A stretch of 64,000 nucleotides of DNA from contig DIYO01000004.1 of the NCBI GenBank assembly GCA_002427755.1, forward strand, positions 372,001 to 436,000. Direction: 5' to 3'. A model generated the notes under the pieces. That model had not been told where the DNA came from, searched no databases, and worked only from the letters and a program-made list of their open reading frames with translations. Both the position numbers and the translations under genes were made by a program. Positions 50,958-59,457 of this stretch are shown here, piece after piece. Origin of the DNA: Roseivirga sp. UBA6052. Lineage in GTDB: Bacteria; Bacteroidota; Bacteroidia; Cytophagales; Cyclobacteriaceae. Position 1 is the first letter of the stretch; each line of letters begins with the position of its first letter.

Positions 50958-52265
50958 ATGTCTCAATTCGTTATTGAAGGAGGCGCCCGTTTATCAGGAG
51001 AAATAATTCCTCAGGGAGCCAAAAACGAAGCACTTCAAATCCTTTGTGCTGTTCTACTAACACCAGAATCAGTTGTCATTAACAAAGTCCCAGACATCAG
51101 GGATGTTAACAAACTCATTGAGTTGTTGGCGGCCATGGGTGTTGAAGTGGAATATTTGGGACATGAATCTTATAGATTCTGTGCAAAAGATGTAGACATT
51201 GACTACCTAGAAACTGAAGAGTTTCGCACTAAAGCCTCCTCTCTTAGAGGATCAATCATGATCCTAGGTCCTCTTTTGGCAAGATTCGGTAAAGGTAAAA
51301 TCTCAAAACCAGGTGGTGATAAAATTGGCAGAAGAAGATTAGACACCCACTTTATAGGATTCCAAAAATTAGGCGCTCGTTTCTTATATGAAGCACAAAC
51401 AGGCATGTACCACATAGATGCCTCTCATCTTAAAGGTTGCTACATGCTACTAGATGAAGCTTCTGTTACGGGTACAGCGAATATATTAATGGCTGCTGTG
51501 CTTGCTAAAGGTAAGACCACCATATACAATGCAGCTTGTGAACCTTATCTTCAGCAACTCTCAAGAATGCTAAATTCTATGGGAGCAAAAATTACAGGTG
51601 TCGGTTCTAATCTCCTTGAAATTGAAGGTGTTGATTCACTAAAAGGTACTGAACACACCATGCTACCTGACATGATCGAGATTGGCTCGTTCATAGGGTT
51701 AGCTGCCATGACACAATCTGAGTTAACCATCAAAGATTGTAGAATAGATCAGCTGGGCTTAATCCCTGAGACATTCAGAAGATTAGGTATTGAGATGGAA
51801 TTCAAAGGTGATGACATCTTTATTCCGGCTCAAGACAATTACGCTATCGAGACTTTTATTGATGGATCCATTATGACCATAGCAGATGCCATCTGGCCGG
51901 GCTTAACACCTGACCTTTTGAGTATTGTTTTGGTAGTAGCTACGCAAGCCAAAGGAACGGTTCTAGTTCATCAAAAGATGTTTGAAAGCCGCTTATTCTT
52001 TGTGGATAAGCTAATTGACATGGGTGCTCAAATTATTCTTTGCGATCCACACAGAGCCACAGTAATTGGCTTGGATAGGAAGCAAAAGTTGAAGGGTATA
52101 CGCATGACATCTCCTGATATTCGTGCAGGTCAAGCATTACTAATTGCTGCCCTTTCCGCAGAAGGAACAAGCGTAATTGACAATGTGGAGCAAATCGATA
52201 GAGGCTACCAGCACATCGACACAAGGTTAAATGCCTTAGGTGCCCATATTGAGCGACACGATTGA
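50958..52265 (+). CDS. murA: UDP-N-acetylglucosamine 1-carboxyvinyltransferase (Asp in place of catalytic Cys)
   Basis: MurA transfers enolpyruvate from PEP to UDP-GlcNAc, the first committed step of peptidoglycan synthesis. The 435-residue protein has K22-N23 (PQGAKNEALQ), the active-site loop 'SKPGGDKIGRRRLDTHFIGF' and 'DMIEIGSFIGLAAM'. In E. coli the loop reads GGC with Cys115; here the equivalent residue is D121. Cys-to-Asp MurA is active but does not form the fosfomycin adduct in other bacteria, so intrinsic resistance is expected. It follows DUF4290 with no gap. Confidence 0.97.
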   Translation: MSQFVIEGGARLSGEIIPQGAKNEALQILCAVLLTPESVVINKVPDIRDVNKLIELLAAMGVEVEYLGHESYRFCAKDVDIDYLETEEFRTKASSLRGSIMILGPLLARFGKGKISKPGGDKIGRRRLDTHFIGFQKLGARFLYEAQTGMYHIDASHLKGCYMLLDEASVTGTANILMAAVLAKGKTTIYNAACEPYLQQLSRMLNSMGAKITGVGSNLLEIEGVDSLKGTEHTMLPDMIEIGSFIGLAAMTQSELTIKDCRIDQLGLIPETFRRLGIEMEFKGDDIFIPAQDNYAIETFIDGSIMTIADAIWPGLTPDLLSIVLVVATQAKGTVLVHQKMFESRLFFVDKLIDMGAQIILCDPHRATVIGLDRKQKLKGIRMTSPDIRAGQALLIAALSAEGTSVIDNVEQIDRGYQHIDTRLNALGAHIERHD

Positions 52266-52356
52266 GAATAGCCTTTTTCATTTTTAACGTCTTCCTCAGG
52301 CTATGTGCAGCTATGAGTATTTTTAAACATCTTTATGTTAGAGACGTCTATTAATT

Positions 52357-53061
52357 ATGGTCAAAATTGGTACTTCTAGAAGACTGAAGAAAAGTGGCTC
52401 TGCCAAAAAGCTCAGAAGAAGAGATGTCTTCATCTACCTCATGGAGGTCTTTCTTATCATTTTCGGTATTACTGTCGCCTATCAGCTAAATGTATATTAC
52501 GAAGACAAGAAAGACTTAAAACTTGAATCAGCTGCTATTGAAAAAGTGAGTTCAGAAAATGAGAAGAACCTAGAGACTTTTGAGGAGTTAATTGGTAGTA
52601 GACTAAAATTAGAAAACGACACCAGACAATTGGCGCGCATTCTATTCTCCGGAGGTAATCTAGAAGAAGACAGTATCTCGCATTATCTCTTCGATATTAA
52701 CCGAACACACAAACCCATCCTTCAATTTGAGGCAACCAATTACTACCTCAACACCAATTACACCAATAAAAACTCTGACCTTAAAAACGAACTAATCAGC
52801 CTGAAATCTGTGTATTTAGAGTTGCGTGATGTGGTAGATTACTATGTACGTATGAAAGAGAAATACTATAGTGAATTTCTCGTAAAGGATGTGGATTTTG
52901 GTCTGGAAGAGATCGTATCACTAGACAAAATCAAAAGTGTTGAATTCAAGAATTTGGTTGTAAACCTACTCTCCAACGAACAGGAATTAAATATCCTGTT
53001 CGATGAAGCGTATGCTTTATCTATGCAAGTAGATGAACTAATTGCCGAAAAACTCAACTAG
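52357..53061 (+). CDS. Single-pass membrane protein, unknown function
   Basis: This 234-residue protein has a basic N-terminus (RRLKKSGSAKKLRRRDVF), one membrane segment (IYLMEVFLIIFGITVAYQLN, residues ~27-46) and a long charged, helical remainder, probably outside the membrane. The 'EVFLIIFGITVAYQLN' segment resembles small Bacteroidota membrane proteins with 'VVIGILIALQINNW', but I cannot place it in a family with confidence. It ends one base before the converging sortilin-type gene stop. Confidence 0.7.
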   Translation: MVKIGTSRRLKKSGSAKKLRRRDVFIYLMEVFLIIFGITVAYQLNVYYEDKKDLKLESAAIEKVSSENEKNLETFEELIGSRLKLENDTRQLARILFSGGNLEEDSISHYLFDINRTHKPILQFEATNYYLNTNYTNKNSDLKNELISLKSVYLELRDVVDYYVRMKEKYYSEFLVKDVDFGLEEIVSLDKIKSVEFKNLVVNLLSNEQELNILFDEAYALSMQVDELIAEKLN

Positions 53062-53062
53062 G

Positions 53063-56000
53063 CTACTTCGTGAAAAGGGCACCTATACCTGCCTCCCAAA
53101 GTTTCTTATTGTAAGCTGGTAATTCAATATTCATCAATTGCTCTCCTTCTGATTTTAAAACAGTCCATTCCTTTTCTAATTCGGCTCTTCTGTCTCTTGA
53201 AGGTTGATTAATTCTTGGTATACTACTTTCTGTCTGATTAATCAGGAACATGTATTCAGCAGTAAATTTGTTCGGGAAGTTCTCCACATCGTCATAAGCT
53301 TTAGACTTACGTTGAACCATTTTCTCATCCCATTCAGTCAAACGCTTTACCAAGGTTTCTCCCTCTGCTTTCAATGCAGCATCTTCAACACCTTTCAAAA
53401 TCTGACGCAGTCTTGCCTTTGTGCCATTCAGTGTATTTACCATTACATGCATTGCGGTTAGCTCCGATTCCATTTCAGACATGAACTGATCATAAATGGC
53501 ATGCTGACCATCTTCCATTTCGAAATTAGGGTTATCCAAAATTTCAGCCTGGGTCTGCAAGGTATTCTCACCTAAATGAAGTGTAATATTGTATATCCCT
53601 GGTGACACTTTATGACCACTGTAACTTGCCTCTATATACGCTTTTGGAATACCCGGCATAATTGGGTTTCTCATATTCCAAACGAATCTGTTCAAACCCT
53701 CTTTTTTAGAAATAGTCGGTGCTCTTTGAGGGCCACCTGCATAACCTAAATAATCAGTATCTCTTTCCGAACTGATGGTATTAATCAGTTTATTATTGGA
53801 ATCCCTGAACTCAATTCTTATTTCACCTTCTGGAACTTCTTCGAGATCATAATAAATTACCAAGCCACTTGCCGGATTGATACCGGTAAATGCGTTTTGT
53901 CCATTGGTTGAATTGCCATCCATGGCACTTCCCGGCATTCCGTAGGTAGTAGCATTCGGCTTATAAAGTATGTTGCCTTCCTTCTCATCGTATTGACTGA
54001 GTAAATGAAGGTCATCAAGGATCCAAAAAGATCTACCTGATGTGGCCACAATCAAATCGTTATTGTGTACCATTAAATCATTAATAGGAGTGGTCGGTAA
54101 ATTGAGTTGAAAAGGCTCCCAAGATTTACCTCCATTCCATGACACATAAACACCTGTTTCTGTACCGGCATAAAGCAAATCCTTTCTCTTCTTATCTTCT
54201 CTAACTACACGCGTGTAAGCGCCATAAGGAATCCCATCTGAAATTTTAGTCCAGGATTTACCATAATTGGTAGTCTTATAAAGTCCAGGCGTTTTGTCAT
54301 TGAACTTGTAGCGCGTGGTGGCAATGTAAGCAGTCGCAGGATCATGAGGCGAGACTTCAATTGCATTAACAAGACACTCCTCCAGACCCTTAGGTGTAAC
54401 ATCTGTCCAAGTAGCCATGTCATCTCTGGTCAATTGCACCAAACCATCGTCACTTCCTGTCCAGAACACTCCTTTCTCATGGGGAGATTCAGCTAAATAG
54501 GCAATTGTACCATAGTTCTCTGCCCCTACAGCCTCATTGGTATAAGGCCCACCCCCATTTCCTTGTTTCTCATCTATATTTCTAGTTAGATCGGGAGAAG
54601 CTTCAGTCCATGAAACACCTCTATCTTCTGTTTTCAGTACCAGCTGAGCAGCGTGGTAATACGTATCTTCATGATGCATTGACTTCACAATTGGTGCATT
54701 CCAATTGAAGAGATATTTCATGTCTCGAGCTGCTTTGCCTAAATATTGAATAGGCGCTGCCATAATCTCAGTTGACGCTTTAGACTTAGTATCTAACAGT
54801 TCAATAGTACCCAAATAGCTACCACCCATTACATACCTTGGGTTGTCGGGATCAAATGCTAAGAAGGCACTTTCCCCACCTGCGGAAGCAGACCAATCTG
54901 ATTCTGAAATTCCTCTTCCAAGACTTTGGCTTGCGATCTTAACGGAAGAATTATCCTGTTGTCCTCCATAGATGTTGTATGGGAAAAGATTATCGGCATT
55001 AATCCTATAAAACTGAGCCGTAGGCATATTTGCCTGAGTCGACCAGGTAGCCCCTTGATTAAAAGTAATTGCTGCCCCACCATCATTGGCGATAACCATG
55101 TTTTTCGAATTGGTCGGGTTGATCCATAAGTCATGATAGTCTCCATGTGTACCGCTTAGGCGTTCCCAAGTTTTACCTCCATCAATAGATCTAAGTGCCG
55201 GTGCGCTTAAAACATATACCGTGTGCTCATCATTCGGATCGGCAAAAACCTCGGTGTAGTACCAAGCTCTTTGGGTCAATCTGTTATCACCACTTACTCT
55301 GCTCCAACTATCACCAGCGTTATTTGAGACGAACAAACCGCCCAAATCTTTATCTGAATCACTTTCTAAAAGCAAATAGACCTTTTCAGAATTTGCGTGA
55401 CTTACCGCGATAGCCATCTTACCTAATTCATCAGGAAGTCCATTTTCTATCTTAAACCAAGAGTCTCCACCATCAGTACTTTTATATACGCCACTTCCTT
55501 CACCACCGCTTATTACTTTCCACGGCTTTCTCTCATGCTCCCACATAGTAGCGTATAAAATATCTGGTGCATGGATATCCATACTCAGCTCACTTGCTCC
55601 TGTTGACTCATTTACAAAAAGCACTTGGTTCCAAGACTCACCTCCATCTGTAGTCTTGTAAATACCTCTTTGAGGATTAGAGCCGTGTAAAGCACCTTGC
55701 GCAGCAACCAACATTACATCTGGATTCCTCGGGTGAATAATAATTCTTGAAATATGTTGAGTCTCTTTAAGGCCAATATGCTTCCAAGTTTTACCTGCAT
55801 CAGTCGACTTATAAACTCCGTCACCATAAGAAGTCATAACACCTCTAGGCGCATGCTCACCCATACCCACCACTACAATATTTGGATCGGAAGTAGATAC
55901 CGCAACTGCCCCTACAGAACCTGTTTTAAAATATCCATCTGAAATATTGGACCAACGCTGGCCAGCATCTGTAGTCTTCCATAAGCCTCCACCAGTGGTT

Positions 56001-56173
56001 CCCATATAATAGGTAAGCGGATCTCCAATAACACCAGTAGCAGAGACGGATCGTCCGCCTCTAAAAGGCCCTATATTTCTATACTTAAGGGGTTTAAAAT
56101 ATTCTTCAGCCGATTGGCCAAAACAGATCAGCGCTTGCGCCAATACAAGAAGAGTAAAAAGTGATTTTCTCAT
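53063..56173 (-). CDS. Secreted BNR/sortilin-type beta-propeller protein
   Basis: This 1036-residue protein begins with a signal peptide (MRKSLFTLLVLAQALICFGQ) and contains many Asp-box repeats of the type 'KTTDAGQRWSN', 'KSTDAGKTWKH', 'KTTDGGESWNQ', spread over residues ~45-700, forming VPS10/sortilin-like beta-propellers. The C-terminal ~300 residues are not a propeller; they contain a beta-sandwich and helices. Such proteins occur in Bacteroidota as exported glycan- or peptide-binding or degrading proteins. I chose ATG at 56173 over 56206 because it begins the signal peptide. The exact role is unknown. Confidence 0.85.
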   Translation of the reverse strand: MRKSLFTLLVLAQALICFGQSAEEYFKPLKYRNIGPFRGGRSVSATGVIGDPLTYYMGTTGGGLWKTTDAGQRWSNISDGYFKTGSVGAVAVSTSDPNIVVVGMGEHAPRGVMTSYGDGVYKSTDAGKTWKHIGLKETQHISRIIIHPRNPDVMLVAAQGALHGSNPQRGIYKTTDGGESWNQVLFVNESTGASELSMDIHAPDILYATMWEHERKPWKVISGGEGSGVYKSTDGGDSWFKIENGLPDELGKMAIAVSHANSEKVYLLLESDSDKDLGGLFVSNNAGDSWSRVSGDNRLTQRAWYYTEVFADPNDEHTVYVLSAPALRSIDGGKTWERLSGTHGDYHDLWINPTNSKNMVIANDGGAAITFNQGATWSTQANMPTAQFYRINADNLFPYNIYGGQQDNSSVKIASQSLGRGISESDWSASAGGESAFLAFDPDNPRYVMGGSYLGTIELLDTKSKASTEIMAAPIQYLGKAARDMKYLFNWNAPIVKSMHHEDTYYHAAQLVLKTEDRGVSWTEASPDLTRNIDEKQGNGGGPYTNEAVGAENYGTIAYLAESPHEKGVFWTGSDDGLVQLTRDDMATWTDVTPKGLEECLVNAIEVSPHDPATAYIATTRYKFNDKTPGLYKTTNYGKSWTKISDGIPYGAYTRVVREDKKRKDLLYAGTETGVYVSWNGGKSWEPFQLNLPTTPINDLMVHNNDLIVATSGRSFWILDDLHLLSQYDEKEGNILYKPNATTYGMPGSAMDGNSTNGQNAFTGINPASGLVIYYDLEEVPEGEIRIEFRDSNNKLINTISSERDTDYLGYAGGPQRAPTISKKEGLNRFVWNMRNPIMPGIPKAYIEASYSGHKVSPGIYNITLHLGENTLQTQAEILDNPNFEMEDGQHAIYDQFMSEMESELTAMHVMVNTLNGTKARLRQILKGVEDAALKAEGETLVKRLTEWDEKMVQRKSKAYDDVENFPNKFTAEYMFLINQTESSIPRINQPSRDRRAELEKEWTVLKSEGEQLMNIELPAYNKKLWEAGIGALFTK

Positions 56174-56226
56174 GTTCCGTTTTTTCAGAAAATGAAAGAT
56201 ACGCAATCACTTCAATACTATTAAAA

Positions 56227-56934
56227 TCACTTTAAAATTACCTGACGATCGTGCAGACCACATTCTTTCTTAGAATCTTCCCACCACCAACGGCCGGCAC
56301 GAGAATCCTCCCCTTCCAAGATTGCTCTAGTACAAGGAGCACAACCTATACTCGTAAAACCTTTTTTGTGAAGTGCGTTAACAGGTACATTGTTTTCTTT
56401 GAGATAACGCTCTACTTCTTCGAAAGAACAATCCAAAAGTGGGTTGAATTTGAATACACCATGCCTCTCATCCCATTCAATCTTTTCAAATCCTTTGCGG
56501 TTGTCTGATTGACCCGCACGAAGACCCGTAACCCATATTTTAGCACCTTTTAATGCTCTTTCAAGGGGCTCAACCTTTCTTATATAGCAGCACTCCTTTC
56601 GGTTATCTACCGATTGATAAAAGCTACTGAAACCTTTAGCTGATGTGAGTTCTTCAACACTCTGGGCGTTTGGAAAATATACTTTGAATGACTTTTGATA
56701 TCTGGACCTGACCCTGTCCATTAATTCGTACGTTTCATTAAACAGTCGACCAGTGTCAATTGTAAAAACGTCTATATCTAAATCGTTCTTAAAAATCGTA
56801 TCAAGTACTACTTGGCCTTCCCTTCCAAAAGCAGTGGAAAAAACGGCTTTACCAGGAAAGAGTTTAGATACTTCTGAGAGACTCTCGGCCAAATCTTTAC
56901 CTTCTAGCTTTTCAAATAATGAATCTATACTCAT
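56227..56934 (-). CDS. cysH: Assimilatory adenylyl-sulfate (APS) reductase
   Basis: CysH reduces APS (or PAPS) to sulfite for cysteine synthesis. The 235-residue protein has the PP-loop-like region 'VFSTAFGREGQVVLDTIF', the paired cysteines C115-C116 and C198-x2-C201 that bind a [4Fe-4S] cluster, and the catalytic C225 in ECGLH. The iron-sulfur cysteines indicate APS rather than PAPS as substrate. Its start overlaps the DUF2061 gene by 4 bases, so they are co-translated. Other cys genes are not nearby. Confidence 0.95.
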   Translation of the reverse strand: MSIDSLFEKLEGKDLAESLSEVSKLFPGKAVFSTAFGREGQVVLDTIFKNDLDIDVFTIDTGRLFNETYELMDRVRSRYQKSFKVYFPNAQSVEELTSAKGFSSFYQSVDNRKECCYIRKVEPLERALKGAKIWVTGLRAGQSDNRKGFEKIEWDERHGVFKFNPLLDCSFEEVERYLKENNVPVNALHKKGFTSIGCAPCTRAILEGEDSRAGRWWWEDSKKECGLHDRQVILK

Positions 56935-57176
56935 CTTCTAATTTTTGAATAGGCCCAAGCTCTTTCATGAAAATAGTAGAGCACCATTTTCGTAACCACT
57001 TCAACTGAGCCAATAGAAAAGGCCATTGAAGTATCTCCCGTAATAAAGTAAGAGATCATGATGGTATCTAGAGTACCAATCACCCTCCAACTGACTGTTT
57101 TAGCAACACTCTTCAGATTGCTATCCCTTGGAGGCGTATTATTTATTTTCTTATTTATGACTGTATCTAAGAACAT
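56931..57176 (-). CDS. DUF2061 family membrane protein
   Basis: This 81-residue protein has the DUF2061 core 'SVAKTVSWRVIGTLDTIMIS' and 'SVEVVTKMVLYYFHERAWAY', with two short hydrophobic segments. The family is often linked to sulfate assimilation in gene neighbourhoods, consistent with its overlap with cysH here. The molecular role is unknown. Confidence 0.85.
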   Translation of the reverse strand: MFLDTVINKKINNTPPRDSNLKSVAKTVSWRVIGTLDTIMISYFITGDTSMAFSIGSVEVVTKMVLYYFHERAWAYSKIRR

Positions 57177-57204
57177 ATTGACCGTAAAAAATTGATACGA
57201 GTTT

Positions 57205-57237
57205 CAAATCTATGTATTCCCTACCATTTTAGTAGGG
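57205..57237 (-). promoter_or_regulatory. Candidate Rrf2 operator and -7 element before DUF2061-cysH
   Basis: The 19-base dyad CCCTAC-N7-GTAGGG lies at 57219-57237. On the minus strand TAGATTTG (57205-57212) matches the -7 consensus. The dyad covers the place where the -33 element would be, so a bound regulator would directly affect polymerase access. The adjacent rrf2 gene is the obvious candidate regulator; this is inference. Confidence 0.6.
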
Positions 57238-57255
57238 TAATAACGTAAAAAATTT

Positions 57256-57669
57256 TTATTGGTTCCTGAGAATGTCTTTTAATGTCTTATTCTCTAATAC
57301 TTTTAAAGTATTATCTCGAACATCAGCCATTACCCTATTCAAGCCACAAATCTCTTCGTTACAATTCTCACATTTTTCGTAGTAATTAAGACTTACACAG
57401 GGCAGTAAGGCTATTGGTCCATCTAATGCCCTAATGATCTTGGCAAGCACTACTTCTTCAGGAGGCTTAATCAAATAGTAACCTCCTCCTTTACCTTTTT
57501 TTGAGCCTAGAACGCCTGCTTTCTTCATTTCTAAGAGAATATTCTCCAAAAACTTTAGGGAGATATTTCGCTCCTGAGATATTTCTGAAATTAATATAGG
57601 TCCCTTATCCTCGTTTTCGGCTAGGTAGGTTAATGCATGAAAGGCGTATTGGGTCTTTTTAGAAAGCAT
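57256..57669 (-). CDS. Rrf2 family transcriptional regulator
   Basis: This 137-residue winged-helix protein has 'SKKTQYAFHALTYLAENEDK', 'ISEISQERNISLKFLENILL' and the cysteine segment CVSLNYYEKCENCNEEICG near residues 92-110. Rrf2 proteins sense Fe-S clusters, cysteine or nitrosative stress. The cysteines here (four in the segment) could hold a cluster. Its place before DUF2061-cysH suggests a CymR/IscR-like regulator of sulfur assimilation. Confidence 0.92.
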   Translation of the reverse strand: MLSKKTQYAFHALTYLAENEDKGPILISEISQERNISLKFLENILLEMKKAGVLGSKKGKGGGYYLIKPPEEVVLAKIIRALDGPIALLPCVSLNYYEKCENCNEEICGLNRVMADVRDNTLKVLENKTLKDILRNQ

Positions 57670-57732
57670 TGAGGGAAATTAACAAAATTCGAAATGCCCT
57701 CTATGTCATTTCTTGCAATTGGTGGAAATAAA

Positions 57733-57754
57733 AAAAGGAGCCTAGGCTCCTTTT
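57733..57754. terminator. Terminator after dnaN
   Basis: GGAGCCTAGGCTCC is a perfect palindrome flanked by A and T runs, so it can act in both directions. It lies 20 bases after the dnaN stop on the minus strand and about 65 bases upstream of the rrf2 start. Confidence 0.85.
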
Positions 57755-57774
57755 CTCTTTTTAAAACTTTACAA

Positions 57775-58896
57775 CTAGTAATTGTTCAACATTACCGGCA
57801 TTACTAGCATTAAAATATCTTCATTATCATCCTTCTCTGCAGGTACAATCAAACCTGCCCTGTTTGGAGCTGACATCTGAAGCGTAATACTCTTGGAATG
57901 AATATTTCCGAGCATTTCAACTAAGAACTTGGCATTGAAACCAATTTCAATATCCTCTCCATTATGCTCACATGCTAAAGTTTCTTTTGCCTCATTAGAG
58001 AAATCGAGATCCTCAGCAGAAATGGTCAATTCGCTTCCTGTGATTTTCAGTCTTATCTGATGAGTTGTCTTATTAGCATAAATAGATATACGCTTAAGAG
58101 AACCCAGTAATTCGTTTTTATCGATAGACATTTCGATAGGATTCTCTGTTGGAATTACATTTTCATAATCAGGGAAACGCTCATCGATCAATCGGCAGAT
58201 CATTTTAATGTTATTGAAGTGGAAATATGCATTTGAAGCATTGTATTCCAATACAACATTTGAGTTCTCTGAAGGCAAAGTAGACTTTAATAAATTGAGT
58301 GCTTTGCGAGGTATGATGATTGACATACCTGAATCGGTAGCCACATCTACTCTTCTATATCTAACCAATCTGTGCCCGTCTGTAGAAACAAAAGTGGTAT
58401 TTGTATCATCCAACTTAACGAACACCCCAGTCATTGCTGGTCTTAATTCGTCATTACTGGTAGCAAAAATTGTATTGTTTATCGCTCCACTTAAGACTTC
58501 AGTTGACATATCTACTGAGTATGCATCTGTAACATCCGGAACTTTAGGGAAGTCAGTGGCATTCTCACCAGCCAATTTATAGCGACCATTATCAGAGTTA
58601 ATCTCCACACTATATGTCTCAGCATCTATGCTAAATGTCACCGGCTGCTCAGGCAAATTCTTCAAGGTGTCCATCAGAATTCTAGCAGGTACAGCGATAC
58701 TGCCATCCTCTTTAGCCTCCACATCAATTTCTGTAATCATAGAGGTCTGCAAGTCCGATGCAGTGATGGTCAAAAGCCCATCATTTATTTCGAAAAGGAA
58801 GTTTTCGAGAATAGGTACCACAGGGTTGGTGGTAATAACTCCATTGATATTAGAAAGACGCTTGAGGAGTTCGGCTGAAGAAACAATAAACTTCAT
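57775..58896 (-). CDS. dnaN: DNA polymerase III subunit beta (sliding clamp)
   Basis: The beta clamp encircles DNA and tethers polymerase. The 373-residue protein has the three clamp domains, starting MKFIVSSAELLKRLSNINGV and ending 'EDILMLVMPVMLNNY'. 'VSTDGHRLVRYRR' and 'PNRAGLIVPAEKDDNEDILM' are family marks. It is not next to dnaA or recF, as is common in Bacteroidota. Confidence 0.98.
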   Translation of the reverse strand: MKFIVSSAELLKRLSNINGVITTNPVVPILENFLFEINDGLLTITASDLQTSMITEIDVEAKEDGSIAVPARILMDTLKNLPEQPVTFSIDAETYSVEINSDNGRYKLAGENATDFPKVPDVTDAYSVDMSTEVLSGAINNTIFATSNDELRPAMTGVFVKLDDTNTTFVSTDGHRLVRYRRVDVATDSGMSIIIPRKALNLLKSTLPSENSNVVLEYNASNAYFHFNNIKMICRLIDERFPDYENVIPTENPIEMSIDKNELLGSLKRISIYANKTTHQIRLKITGSELTISAEDLDFSNEAKETLACEHNGEDIEIGFNAKFLVEMLGNIHSKSITLQMSAPNRAGLIVPAEKDDNEDILMLVMPVMLNNY

Positions 58897-59103
58897 AAAA
58901 GGGGGATTTATCTGATTGATTTAATAAGCAGCTAAAATTAAAAATAAAATCAATATAGAGAATTGAAAACAGGCATTTTAGCGATGAATCTGAACCTATA
59001 TTCTCCGTTTTTAGTTTACAAATTTCTGTCGTCTGTAACATTAATTACACCAATTGTCTTTTTAGACCTTAATTTCGCACAGAATCAACACTTCAAAGAC
59101 GAC

Positions 59104-59457
59104 ATGTTCGGAATTTTTAAGAAGAAGACTAGAAGTATTATGAAAGAAGTAACCGTAAAAGAATTAGCAGAATTAAAAGCATCTGGTGCTGATTTCCAGT
59201 TGATTGATGTTCGCGAACCATATGAAGCAGAGATCGCTGAAATGGGAGGAGAATTGATTCCAATGGGAACTGTGATGAACAACCTAGATAAAATCTCAAG
59301 AGATAAACAAGTAATTGTTCACTGTAGATCTGGTGCAAGAAGCGGTAACGTAGTTCAGGCTTTAGAAGCTCAGCAAGGGTTTACAAATCTCTACAATCTC
59401 AAAGGCGGCATTTTAGCTTGGGCCGATGAGATTGACAACAGCGTTCAGAAATATTAA
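59104..59457 (+). CDS. Rhodanese-like domain protein
   Basis: Rhodaneses transfer sulfane sulfur. The 117-residue protein has 'FQLIDVREPYEAEIAEMGGE' and the active-site loop CRSGARS with C74, then 'LYNLKGGILAWADEIDNSVQ'. I chose ATG at 59104; another start at 59140 (MKEVTVKELAEL) also fits, and the longer frame from 58963 has a hydrophobic stretch without a clear signal. It is a single-domain rhodanese, divergent from dnaN and convergent with gldFG, which ends 4 bases inside its end. Confidence 0.85.
   Translation: MFGIFKKKTRSIMKEVTVKELAELKASGADFQLIDVREPYEAEIAEMGGELIPMGTVMNNLDKISRDKQVIVHCRSGARSGNVVQALEAQQGFTNLYNLKGGILAWADEIDNSVQKY

Noticed and set aside
53204..56206. Several short frames on both strands inside the sortilin-type gene
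   Set aside because: The repeated Asp-box sequence gives open frames on other strands; the long minus-strand frame with its signal peptide explains the region.
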